This document shows, piece after piece, positions 16,894-24,997 of a stretch of 46,150 nucleotides of DNA. Each line of letters opens with the position of its first letter. Position 1 is the first letter of the stretch. The DNA comes from Gemmatimonadota bacterium (GTDB lineage Bacteria > 4572-55 > J002). Under the pieces are notes generated by a model. That model had not been told where the DNA came from. It worked only from the letters and a program-made list of their open reading frames with translations, and did not search any database. The position numbers and the translations under genes are program-made. The stretch lies in assembly GCA_003697105.1 (NCBI GenBank), contig RFFQ01000134.1, forward strand, positions 1 to 46,150, read 5' to 3'.

Positions 16894-18162
16894 ATGTCAA
16901 ATCAACCTTCCTCATTAAAAGGGTTGGTCCAAAGCCTTGGACCCGGCTTAATTATGGCGGGTGCGGCAATTGGCGTCTCGCATTTAGTCCAATCGACGCG
17001 CGCCGGTGCTAGTTTTGGGTTTGCGCTAGTTTGGGCGATTGTACTGGCGAATATCTTTAAATACCCGTCGTTTGAGTTTGGCCCCCGTTACGCCGCAGGT
17101 ACCGGTAAAAACTTGTTGCACGGTTATCAAAAAGTGGGAACATGGGCATTAGCGATTTATCTGCTATTTACGTTTTGCACCATGTTTATTGTGGAAGCGG
17201 CATTGGTGGTGGTCACGGCCGGATTAACCAGCCAACTATTTGGCATTACCACCAATCATTTGGTCTGGAGTGGCATTATTTTGCTGGTTTGCCTGTTGAT
17301 TTTAATGTTGGGGCGCTATCCGTTGCTAGACAAACTCATGAAAATTATGGTGGTTTTTCTCTCAATTTCCACCCTTTTTGCCGTGATCGTGCTGGTAGTA
17401 CGGGGCGAGCATCAATTGGCAAGTGCCCCACCGGCAACATATCTGACCCCGGCCGGAATCGCATTTATTGTGGCATTGATGGGCTGGATGCCCTCCATTG
17501 TGGATATTTCTGTTTGGCATTCGGTCTGGACGATTGAACGGGCAAAAGAAACCGGACACCAGCCTCTCTTACGGGAGGCGTTATTCGATTTTAATCTGGG
17601 GTATATTTCCACGGCGATTTTGGCGCTCTTATTTCTTTCCTTGGGTGCCCTGTTGATGTACAACAGCGGGATCGAATTCTCCAATAGTAGTGCCGTATTT
17701 GCCGGACAACTGGTGGAACTTTTCCGGCAAAGTTTGGGCGCCTGGATTACCCCCATCATCAGCGTGACCGCCTTGGTAACGATGTTCAGTACCACCTTGA
17801 CCGTCACCGATGCGTATCCTCGCGTATTAACCCGTGCCTTGGAAATCACAGCGCCAACCACTTATCAGAAAGTCGGCGAAACACGCTCGTATTTCTTCAT
17901 TATGTTGGTGTTGATAACGGCAGGATTGTTGGTTGTAGCCTTTTTGGCAAAAGGTATCAAAACGATGGTTGACATTGCCACGACCGTCTCATTTTTAACC
18001 ACGCCGGTACTGGCGTACATCAATCACCGCGTGGTGACCTCCCCGGATATGCCTACCGAATCGGCGCCGCCACGATGGTTGCGGCTTTGGAGTTGGCTCG
18101 GGATTTTCTTTTGGGCAGGTTTTGCCGTATTTTTCTTGTATGTGCGGTTTGGTTTCCGTTAA
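16894..18162 (+). CDS. divergent Nramp-like membrane carrier
   Basis: The 422 residues form about eleven membrane spans in the Nramp/LeuT-like fold. The first span keeps GPG (16-18) and the surrounding motif shape, but the DPGN metal-binding motif of Nramp is replaced by AIGVSHLVQST, and the sixth span has GWMPSIVDISVW instead of MPHN. These two motifs form the manganese/iron site in Nramp, so this protein probably carries another ion or substrate or binds metal differently. A related branch, the Nramp-related magnesium transporters, also departs from these motifs, but membership cannot be settled from the sequence alone. The start has a GGAGG ribosome site. Its stop codon directly abuts the deoB stop on the other strand. 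Confidence 0.75.
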   Translation: MSNQPSSLKGLVQSLGPGLIMAGAAIGVSHLVQSTRAGASFGFALVWAIVLANIFKYPSFEFGPRYAAGTGKNLLHGYQKVGTWALAIYLLFTFCTMFIVEAALVVVTAGLTSQLFGITTNHLVWSGIILLVCLLILMLGRYPLLDKLMKIMVVFLSISTLFAVIVLVVRGEHQLASAPPATYLTPAGIAFIVALMGWMPSIVDISVWHSVWTIERAKETGHQPLLREALFDFNLGYISTAILALLFLSLGALLMYNSGIEFSNSSAVFAGQLVELFRQSLGAWITPIISVTALVTMFSTTLTVTDAYPRVLTRALEITAPTTYQKVGETRSYFFIMLVLITAGLLVVAFLAKGIKTMVDIATTVSFLTTPVLAYINHRVVTSPDMPTESAPPRWLRLWSWLGIFFWAGFAVFFLYVRFGFR

Positions 18163-19350
18163 TCACGCCAGCGGGGGTTCTAAGAGAGCGCGAAAACTCT
18201 GTCCAGAAAGACCTGCCGGGACACATTGAAAATAATCAGCGATGGTCTGACCGACATCAGCAAACGTAGATCGCACCCCTAAATTGACCGCTTGTCGCCC
18301 GTACACCAGAAGGGGCACATATTCCCGGCTGTGATCCGTGCTGGGGGTCGTGGGGTCGTTGCCATGATCCGCGGTGATGATCAGCAAGGTCTGGTCATCT
18401 ATTTGATCAAGAATGGCGGGCAAAGATCGATCAAATTCTTGCAAGGCGCCATAAAAGCCTACCGGGTCATTCCGGTGCCCGAATTCGGTATCAAAATCAA
18501 CCAGATTGGTCATGATAAAGCCGTGTGACATTGTTTTAAGCTGGTGTAATGTCTGCTGGATACCGTCCTGATTGCTTTTCGTCGGGTAATGGTGATCGAT
18601 GCCCCGTTGGGCAAACAGATCGCCGATTTTCCCGATGGCAATTGTGGGAATGCCCGCCTCATGCAACCGGTCAAATAGGGTTTGACCGGTGGGGGGTAGC
18701 GAAAAATCATGCCGGTGTTCGGCAACTCGCTGGTAAGTACCGGAGGTGCCCACAAAGGGACGGGCGATGACACGCCCGACGGCATGTTCCCCAACACAAA
18801 TTTCCTCCCGGACGATGCGGCACATCTCGTAAAGCCGTTCCAAGGGGATGACCTCCTCATGCGCCGCAATCTGAAAGACACTATCCGCACTGGTATAAAC
18901 AATGGGTTTGCCAGTGCGGACGTGCTCATCTCCGAGTTCCAAAATAATGGCGGTTCCAGACGCCGTTGTATTACCAATTAGGTCAAGCCCTGTTTTTTCC
19001 CGAAACGCCGCGATCACCTCTGGTGGAAATCCCTTGGGGTAGGTGGGGAACGGTTGGTTAAGGATCAAACCACAGATTTCCCAATGTCCGGTGGTACTAT
19101 CCTTCCCTGCCGCTTGCTCCTGCATTTTACCGTAAGCCGCCGCGGGTGATTCCACCGGAGCGACACCCAGAATCGGGTGAATATTGCCTAACCCCATCTG
19201 TTGCAAGTTGGGTAACTGAAATCCGCCGACGGCTTGGGCACAATTTGCCAAGGTATCACTGCCTTCGTCGTGGTAATGGGCGGCATCGGGCAGTTCACCG
19301 CACCCGACACCATCCAAAATAATACAACAGACCCGTTGAATGATTGACAT
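18163..19350 (-). CDS. deoB: phosphopentomutase
   Basis: DeoB interconverts ribose-1-phosphate and ribose-5-phosphate (and the deoxy forms), linking nucleoside salvage to the pentose phosphate pathway. The 395 residues belong to the alkaline phosphatase superfamily. Metal-binding motifs are IILDGVGCGELPDA near the N terminus, DSTTGHWEICG near residue 83, and TADHGNDPTTPSTDHSREYVP near 335, with the Asp and His ligands intact. The start follows an AAGGA ribosome site. It lies downstream of the LysM gene's terminator, so it has its own transcript, although no clear promoter is visible in the short gap. No other nucleoside catabolism genes are present. Confidence 0.96.
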   Translation of the reverse strand: MSIIQRVCCIILDGVGCGELPDAAHYHDEGSDTLANCAQAVGGFQLPNLQQMGLGNIHPILGVAPVESPAAAYGKMQEQAAGKDSTTGHWEICGLILNQPFPTYPKGFPPEVIAAFREKTGLDLIGNTTASGTAIILELGDEHVRTGKPIVYTSADSVFQIAAHEEVIPLERLYEMCRIVREEICVGEHAVGRVIARPFVGTSGTYQRVAEHRHDFSLPPTGQTLFDRLHEAGIPTIAIGKIGDLFAQRGIDHHYPTKSNQDGIQQTLHQLKTMSHGFIMTNLVDFDTEFGHRNDPVGFYGALQEFDRSLPAILDQIDDQTLLIITADHGNDPTTPSTDHSREYVPLLVYGRQAVNLGVRSTFADVGQTIADYFQCVPAGLSGQSFRALLEPPLA

Positions 19351-19369
19351 TGCTGGTTCCTTTTTCGAC

Positions 19370-19406
19370 GTGTTTAAAACCCCGGTCGCGCTACACTGGC
19401 CGGGGT
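19370..19406 (-). terminator. intrinsic terminator after the LysM/FecR gene
   Basis: On the minus strand a 9-bp GC-rich stem (19398-19406 with 19379-19387, one G-T pair) with a ten-base loop is followed by TTT. It lies 24 bases after the LysM gene stop and before deoB. Confidence 0.7.
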
Positions 19407-19429
19407 ATTTTCATTAAGATGTGGCTGGT

Positions 19430-21730
19430 TTAAAACGTGAATTCTTGCCGGTTACCCAGATAATCTTCTAAGATGATCTGCTTAAAATCGATTCGCCCTT
19501 GCACTGTGTTGGGGATGGTGACGGTTGCTTGGTACAATCCTTCTTGTTGCGAGCGGCGCGTGAGGACGCCGGAATATTGAAAATTATCTGGACCTTTTAG
19601 GGTATAGGTCACGGTTTGATGTAGCCCTGTGCCGGTATCTCTGGCATATACTCGTAATTCAATGGTTTCACCGCCATAAACGGTGCTAGGAGAGACGGAA
19701 TGCGAGAGCAACTCTGGGGGTTGGGTATCACAAAAAATGGATTCTGTTTTGTGGAATTCGTTCCCCACGGCATCCACTGCCACAAAGATGAGTTCATTTT
19801 CGCCTTCTTCCAACCGTACCGTTTTTTCAAACATGCCGGAGGTAAGCGGAATTTCTTCTCCATTCAGCATTAATATTTCTGCTTCGTCCACCCGTCCGGA
19901 AAAGGTAATGATATTCTGGTTGGTTGGATTGCTGTTCGTTGATTTACGCAGGCTGAGGCGCGGTGGTTGGCTGTCCAACGTGATCCGTTTGATGAGTTGG
20001 GTCTCTTGACCGGCACGGTCTCGAGCGGTTAGCACAATGGTATTGATGCCTTCACTCAACACGACCGTGGTATTAAATTTTCCGTTGCTATCGGTGGGTA
20101 TGGGACGTTTGTTGATGGTCAAGGTGGCGTCTGTATCCACATAGCCATTAAGAGGATACACTTTGAGGTTTGTCGCGATTTCGGTTTCCGGCAATTCGGG
20201 TATCCGGATCGTGGGCGGGGTTGTATCCAGATAGACGGTGCGAGTTTGGCGGTTTTCCAAGCCCAATTTATCCACTGCTAAAATTTCGATTTGATTTTCC
20301 CCTTCATTCAGTTCATAAGGATAGCTAAAACTTCCATCCGCCGCAGGTTGCACCGTATATTTTCGGTTAATGGTAACCACAACTTCTGGTTCGGTTTTCC
20401 CTTCCAAAACGATCTCCGGTGTCAACACCAACTGGTGTTGCTGGGGTTTATAAATAATGAGCGCGGGCGGTGTTTCATCAAAAAAGATTGTAAATTTTTG
20501 GGCGGGGCAATAAATCCCCGGAAAATCGTCCTGATCCACTGCTTGAACCCGCCAGTAGTAGGTGCCATTTTGCAACAAGGGGGTTTCAAATTCCAAAACG
20601 GTCAACCCGTCGGCATTAATGACTAGATTTCGGAGTAAGGGGTCTTTGCCGATTTGGATATTGTATTCTTTGGCGTCTTCAACCGCTTCCCATTTGAGGA
20701 GTGACCGTTTCCCAAAAATGCGTTCTCCCGATTCGGGTGCCACCGGTTGGGGGGCGGGAAGCAGATCCCGGGGGGGTTCGGGAGGCGTGTTAGGCATCAC
20801 TTTTGTTCCTTGAAACTGTTTGAGTTGCACCGTTTCTCCCCCGCTAGAAACATCGATTTTGCCGCCCTCATCATAGACCACTACCCGGGTAGCGGCATCT
20901 TCTTTTGCCACATCCACTTGAAATTCTTTGGATTTACTATCGATGGTCACTCCGGTACCCGTGACCACCTCTACTTCGTCCTGAGCGCCTAAACCCTGAA
21001 GTTGCGCCGACAGGTCGCCTTCTAACAAGACCACTTGCGCTTTTGCCGCTCGTTTGCGGACATCCATTTGTAATTTGCGGATAACTGCCAGTGAATTCTC
21101 ATCAATTCGGAGTACATTGCCTTTCAGAAAGACCACATCGGCATGGGAGCGCTCAAATGTGCGGATTTTCTCGTCCGTAAACAACTTTTGATTCAATTCC
21201 GCGTCCACCCAATCTAAATCTTCTTCTTTTTTTGTCTCAACCGAGCCGCGCATATCGGCAATGACAGCTTCAATCCCTTTTGTGGTCATGGATTGGGAAA
21301 GTTCGTTGGCATAATCCCCTTTTTGCGCCGCCCCCACAGCAAACAAACGTGCGGAGTAATATTGTCCTTTACGAAAGGCATCTTGTGCTTTATTCAGGAG
21401 TTCCTGAGCCGCGATTAGGGCATCTGGCGCAAAAATTTGAGCCCCATTTTCAATGGCTTTATCTACCGACTGCGCGGCAGAAGCAATCTGTTCCCGTGCC
21501 CGTGAAACGGAATTAGCCGGAATACGGAGTTTTTGCCCCACGCGCAACTGGGTTGTTTTCAGGTCATTAAACTTGACTAAATCTTCCCACTGATCGGCAT
21601 CTCCAAGGTACTCTTCAGCGATTTTGCGCCAAGTATCGCCCTCTTTTACGGTGACAAGTACCACATTTTCTTCCGCCAATACCGGTATGGAAATGATGCT
21701 GATGAGCCATATTATCAAGAGTTTTTGCAT
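19430..21730 (-). CDS. exported LysM/FecR-domain protein with Ig-like repeats
   Basis: The 766-residue protein has a Sec signal peptide (MQKLLIIWLISIISIPVLA), so it is exported. A LysM domain follows (about 27-73: VTVKEGDTWRKIAEEYLGD...LRVGQKLRIP), which binds peptidoglycan glycans. Next come a charged helical stretch with a QLF motif region, and a FecR-type beta domain (about 190-315, ending in VVVYDEGGKIDVSSGG...TKV). After this come a fibronectin-like module (LLKWEAVEDAKEYNIQIG to GTYYWRVQAVD), at least three Ig-like modules with the repeating pattern LNEGENQIEILAVDKLG / LSEGINTIVLTARDRAG / LEEGENELIFVAVDAVG, and a terminal beta domain. This looks like a cell-envelope scaffold or adhesin. 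No enzymatic domain is seen. Confidence 0.85.
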   Translation of the reverse strand: MQKLLIIWLISIISIPVLAEENVVLVTVKEGDTWRKIAEEYLGDADQWEDLVKFNDLKTTQLRVGQKLRIPANSVSRAREQIASAAQSVDKAIENGAQIFAPDALIAAQELLNKAQDAFRKGQYYSARLFAVGAAQKGDYANELSQSMTTKGIEAVIADMRGSVETKKEEDLDWVDAELNQKLFTDEKIRTFERSHADVVFLKGNVLRIDENSLAVIRKLQMDVRKRAAKAQVVLLEGDLSAQLQGLGAQDEVEVVTGTGVTIDSKSKEFQVDVAKEDAATRVVVYDEGGKIDVSSGGETVQLKQFQGTKVMPNTPPEPPRDLLPAPQPVAPESGERIFGKRSLLKWEAVEDAKEYNIQIGKDPLLRNLVINADGLTVLEFETPLLQNGTYYWRVQAVDQDDFPGIYCPAQKFTIFFDETPPALIIYKPQQHQLVLTPEIVLEGKTEPEVVVTINRKYTVQPAADGSFSYPYELNEGENQIEILAVDKLGLENRQTRTVYLDTTPPTIRIPELPETEIATNLKVYPLNGYVDTDATLTINKRPIPTDSNGKFNTTVVLSEGINTIVLTARDRAGQETQLIKRITLDSQPPRLSLRKSTNSNPTNQNIITFSGRVDEAEILMLNGEEIPLTSGMFEKTVRLEEGENELIFVAVDAVGNEFHKTESIFCDTQPPELLSHSVSPSTVYGGETIELRVYARDTGTGLHQTVTYTLKGPDNFQYSGVLTRRSQQEGLYQATVTIPNTVQGRIDFKQIILEDYLGNRQEFTF

Positions 21731-21786
21731 ACTACCAACCTCATTAACGCGCTCTTAGCCATCCCTGCCGGTTCGCTTGAAACGCG

Positions 21787-21815
21787 TTGCATTTTCTATG
21801 GATTCCTATTATATT
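21787..21815 (+). promoter_or_regulatory. promoter for the ABC-2 permease gene
   Basis: TTGCAT (21787-21792), a 17-base spacer and TATATT (21810-21815) precede the ATG at 21875 by about 60 bases. The -10 lies only seven bases from the -10 of the opposing LysM promoter, so the two transcription starts would be close enough for the polymerases to interfere. Confidence 0.55.
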
Positions 21816-21822
21816 TTTCAGT

Positions 21823-21851
21823 ACTATACAGCGAATAAAAATTAAAGTCAA
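21823..21851 (-). promoter_or_regulatory. promoter for the LysM/FecR gene
   Basis: On the minus strand TTGACT (21846-21851), a 17-base spacer and TATAGT (21823-21828) are close to consensus. The leader would be about 85 bases to the ATG at 21730. Confidence 0.65.
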
Positions 21852-21874
21852 GCTGAAATCAGGTAGGAAGCCGT

Positions 21875-22618
21875 ATGAGCAAGAAGTTGATCGACCTGCG
21901 ACAATCTGGTATTTTAGCCGATCGTTATTTTGATGTTATGATGGGAGATTTCAAAAGTCTTTTGTTGATGGTGGCTCAAGCGGTTTTTCTTGCAGGGTTG
22001 GTTTCGCTGGTGTGGGAAAACATCGGGCGGGCAACGGATACGCTCTATTTTGTGCTGGTTCTGATCGCCATTTGGCTTGGTTGTACCAATGCGTGCCGGG
22101 AGATTGTCAAAGAGCAAGCCATTTTTTTCCGCGAACGGATGGTCAACCTGAACATTGGAGCGTATGTCTTCTCCAAAATTCGGGTACTGGCGATGATTGG
22201 TTTTGTGCAGTGCCTGTTGCTCCTGATGATTGTCCATTATTACGTGCATCTGAGTGGCAATAAATTGCTTATTTTCCTAACACTTTATCTCAGTGCGTTG
22301 GTTGCTTCCTTGCTGGGATTAGTCCTCTCCGCAATTACCGACAGCGAAGCGGCGGCGGTCTTTTTAGTGCCGCTGGTGGTCATCCCACAGATTTTGCTCT
22401 CCGAAATCATCTTACCACCCGCTTTACAAAGCGGCATCACCGCTTGGTTGGAAAAATTGATGATCCTAAAATGGGGGTATCACAGCTTGACTGAAATTAC
22501 AGATACCTCCGTGCGTTATCTGCTTATTTTACGTGATTTTGCAATTTTGGCAGGTTTTGGTCTCAGCTTATTTGCCTTAGCGACCATCCTGCTGACATTC
22601 AAACCGAACCGGTTATAG
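21875..22618 (+). CDS. ABC-2 type transporter permease, without its ATPase
   Basis: The 247 residues contain about six membrane spans and match the membrane domain of ABC-2/ABCG-type exporters. The N-terminal cytosolic part (KKLIDLRQSGILADRYFDVMMGD) resembles the linker between the ATPase and membrane parts of FHA-ABC fusion exporters. The loop WLGCTNACREIVKEQAIFFRERMVNLNIGAYVFSKI is the ABCG-type coupling helix region, close to the NACREIV..E...RE pattern. No ATP-binding subunit is adjacent on either side, so the ATPase must come from elsewhere or this is the remaining half of a split fusion. It is followed eight bases later by a small membrane-anchored protein. The start has an AGGAAG-type site. 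Confidence 0.85.
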   Translation: MSKKLIDLRQSGILADRYFDVMMGDFKSLLLMVAQAVFLAGLVSLVWENIGRATDTLYFVLVLIAIWLGCTNACREIVKEQAIFFRERMVNLNIGAYVFSKIRVLAMIGFVQCLLLLMIVHYYVHLSGNKLLIFLTLYLSALVASLLGLVLSAITDSEAAAVFLVPLVVIPQILLSEIILPPALQSGITAWLEKLMILKWGYHSLTEITDTSVRYLLILRDFAILAGFGLSLFALATILLTFKPNRL

Positions 22619-22626
22619 GGGCAATT

Positions 22627-23091
22627 ATGCGGAAAACAGTACTCTTTTTTATCATGTTGGTGGTCATTGGTGGGGGGATTTACCTATTTACAGGCAAATT
22701 TAGTGGCGTTGATCTGGGCTTACTACAATTTGTCTTTAGTGAGGATAAAAAAGTATTAGCGGAATTAACCGAGCAGTTTTTTGAGGATATCCGTTTTAAG
22801 GATTTTGAAAAAGCGGCTTCGTACCATTCCCAAGAAGACCAAGAACGGGTGAATATCCCGAAATTGATTGAACGGATGTTTAAAATCAAACCAGAAGTGC
22901 TGGACATTATGCACTATGAAGTGACGGATGTCGAGCTGGATAAATCCGGTTATCGGGCACGGGTACACGTGATTAGCACGGTTAAAATGCTAAATACAGA
23001 TAATGTGAAAGAGCCGGAAGTGATTATCTACTGGCAAAAAGATGATCAGGGAACATGGCATATGAAGCTAGAGTCCTCCCTCAAGCCATAA
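22627..23091 (+). CDS. small membrane-anchored protein of unknown function
   Basis: This 154-residue protein has an N-terminal hydrophobic anchor (VLFFIMLVVIGGGIYLF) and a soluble part that is probably outside the cytoplasm. The soluble part has an NTF2/cone-like flavour: a helix-rich start (LAELTEQFFEDIRFKDFEKAASYHS) followed by alternating strands (MHYEVTDVELDKSGYRARVHVISTVKM ... EVIIYWQKDDQGTWHMKLE). That layout resembles DUF4878-type lumenal domains, but the assignment is only by shape. It follows the ABC-2 permease by eight bases and is probably co-transcribed, so it may be an accessory subunit of that exporter. Confidence 0.7.
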   Translation: MRKTVLFFIMLVVIGGGIYLFTGKFSGVDLGLLQFVFSEDKKVLAELTEQFFEDIRFKDFEKAASYHSQEDQERVNIPKLIERMFKIKPEVLDIMHYEVTDVELDKSGYRARVHVISTVKMLNTDNVKEPEVIIYWQKDDQGTWHMKLESSLKP

Positions 23092-23094
23092 CGG

Positions 23095-23124
23095 GCGGGT
23101 GTGAATCCAACACCTGCTTCTTAT
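23095..23124 (+). terminator. weak candidate terminator
   Basis: An 8-bp stem (23095-23102 with 23110-23117) with a seven-base loop is followed by TTCTTA just after the gene stop. The T run is short, so this is uncertain. Confidence 0.3.
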
Positions 23125-23180
23125 CCCAAAACGTATCCTGATTTGTCTCACCTGCTACATCCCCCGCCGTAACCCGCTTG

Positions 23181-24053
23181 TTAATAGGTGCGTGCCATTG
23201 CTCCGGCAAGGTAGCCCGCTTTCATGTGTTTCTGGGTGAAAAAGATAAAGATAATAACCGGAATCATCATGATGACAGAGACGGTACTGGCTTGTAACGG
23301 ATTTTTGTTGGCGCCAAGTAACATACTGGAGGCTAACGTCACGATGGTTTGGGTTTCGGTGCCACCTAAATACATTGTCAACACGAATTCATCCCATGAA
23401 CGCAAAAAGGCGAAAATGGAGGCGACGGCAACTCCCGGCAGTGCCATCGGTATTGTGACCCGTACGAGGGTTTGGAAGCGATTGCAACCGAGCGTATATG
23501 CCGCTTCTTCGAGCGTGGTGGGGATCGATTGAAAAATACCGTAAAGGACAAACAGCACATACGGTATTGCCCGCATGGAGTGGATGAAAATCAAGCCATG
23601 ATAGGTGTTGAGCAGGTTGAGATCAAAGTACATTTTATACAGGGCATTCGCATAGAGCAAATCCGGGAGCATGATAAAGAACGTGAAACTCCACCAGAAA
23701 AACATCCGCCCGCGGAATTTAAATCGGGAGAAACCAAATGCTGCCGGTGCAGCAATGACCAAACTCAGAAACGTCGTGGCAATGGCGATGATGATGCTGT
23801 TTTTTAGCGTATGCAACACTTGGGGTTTCGACTCAAATAAATCCTTAAAATGGTAAAATAGACTCCCATTTTGTCCCCATTCTGGCGGTACCAATCGATG
23901 ATTTTCTCGGGGGAAATTTTTCTCATTAGAAAAAGGATAAACCGTAACCGTGTACACCGGAAAAAGAAAGCCAAAAATGGTGAAGATCACCAGTAAGACG
24001 GCGATGGTTCGGGTGGCATATTTCCACAAGCGGTCCATAAATTCATTTGGCAT
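23181..24053 (-). CDS. sugar-type ABC transporter permease (MalG/UgpE-like)
   Basis: The 290-residue inner-membrane protein has about six spans and the binding-protein-dependent permease signature near residue 190: EEAAYTLGCNRFQTLVRVTIPMALPG, the EAA loop that contacts the ATPase. The N-terminal LFPVYTVTVYPFSN segment and the long first extracytoplasmic loop are typical of MalG-type subunits. It overlaps the end of the MalF-like gene by 11 bases, implying translational coupling. No substrate-binding protein or ATPase gene is present in the window, so the substrate is unknown, though malQ at 15 kb makes a glucan a possibility. It is the last gene of the minus-strand run. Confidence 0.9.
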   Translation of the reverse strand: MPNEFMDRLWKYATRTIAVLLVIFTIFGFLFPVYTVTVYPFSNEKNFPRENHRLVPPEWGQNGSLFYHFKDLFESKPQVLHTLKNSIIIAIATTFLSLVIAAPAAFGFSRFKFRGRMFFWWSFTFFIMLPDLLYANALYKMYFDLNLLNTYHGLIFIHSMRAIPYVLFVLYGIFQSIPTTLEEAAYTLGCNRFQTLVRVTIPMALPGVAVASIFAFLRSWDEFVLTMYLGGTETQTIVTLASSMLLGANKNPLQASTVSVIMMIPVIIFIFFTQKHMKAGYLAGAMARTY

Positions 24054-24948
24054 GAGTTAGCCCTCCTTGGGCGCGTTTCCGCACCCAGTGGTAGGATATG
24101 TACATTGCACCCACCAGCATCACAAAGCCGAGGGCAAGCATCACCATTGATAACCCGTATGCTGACGAAATGGATTCCGGGCGCATGGCATTCGCCGCAC
24201 GATTATGCTCGTCCCATGAGAGTTTGCTGAGAACATCTCCCATCGTGCCCGTTCCAACCAGCACCGGAAACGCAAACATTTTGAAGGCTTCCGCCAGGCG
24301 TAGGATGAACGCCACAAAAACTGAGGGCCACGCCAGCGGTAATGTGATTCGCCAGAATTGTTGCCACTTATTTGCCCCCATTGTCCGGGCGGCTTCATAG
24401 ACGCTGTCCGGGATACCCTCCAAACCCGCTAAAATCACCAACACCGCCAGAGGTGTATTTTTCCAGACCTCCGCATAAATGATCGGGATCGTCGTCGTCA
24501 TGTAGGGAATGTCTTTATCCACCCAGCCCAGCGTATCGGTGATTAATCCGTTCAATGTGCCCATATTGCCAAACATGGTCACGATACCAATTGCAGAGAC
24601 TAGCAGAGGGATCGACATCGGTAAGATCACAATTGTACGCAACACCCCGCGCCCTTTAAATTTCATGTTGAGCAAAATGGCGATGAATAACCCTAACACC
24701 GTCTGGATGGTGATTGTGGTCAGGACGTAATACGTCGTTAAGCGGGCGGATTTCCAGAACCGCTGACCATCTTCGATCAGCACCCATTTCCAAGTGTCCA
24801 ATGTTGGAAATACGCCTTCGGTAAACGGGGCAGAAAAGGAGAGTTTCACTGCCAATAATGAGGGAATCAGCAGGAAGAACGCCATGTATAAATAGGCGGG
24901 ACCTACATAAATGTAAGGTAATAGTTTGTCCGGTACACGAAATTTCAT
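24043..24948 (-). CDS. sugar-type ABC transporter permease (MalF/UgpA-like)
   Basis: The 301-residue protein has about six membrane spans. It is the MalF-type partner of the downstream permease and probably forms a heterodimer with it. The EAA loop is YEAARTMGANKWQQFWRITLPLAWP, near residue 190. It is a short version without the large periplasmic insertion of E. coli MalF. A GGGAGGAGG ribosome site lies about a dozen bases before the ATG. It comes 49 bases after the TPR lipoprotein gene in the same direction, so it may be read from the rpoN-lpxD transcript. The binding protein and ATPase that would complete the importer are not in this window. Confidence 0.9.
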   Translation of the reverse strand: MKFRVPDKLLPYIYVGPAYLYMAFFLLIPSLLAVKLSFSAPFTEGVFPTLDTWKWVLIEDGQRFWKSARLTTYYVLTTITIQTVLGLFIAILLNMKFKGRGVLRTIVILPMSIPLLVSAIGIVTMFGNMGTLNGLITDTLGWVDKDIPYMTTTIPIIYAEVWKNTPLAVLVILAGLEGIPDSVYEAARTMGANKWQQFWRITLPLAWPSVFVAFILRLAEAFKMFAFPVLVGTGTMGDVLSKLSWDEHNRAANAMRPESISSAYGLSMVMLALGFVMLVGAMYISYHWVRKRAQGGLTHAK

Positions 24949-24997
24949 CCGGTGTATGCCTCCTCCCTAAAGGTTAGCGGATGATCGATTGGCGTCT

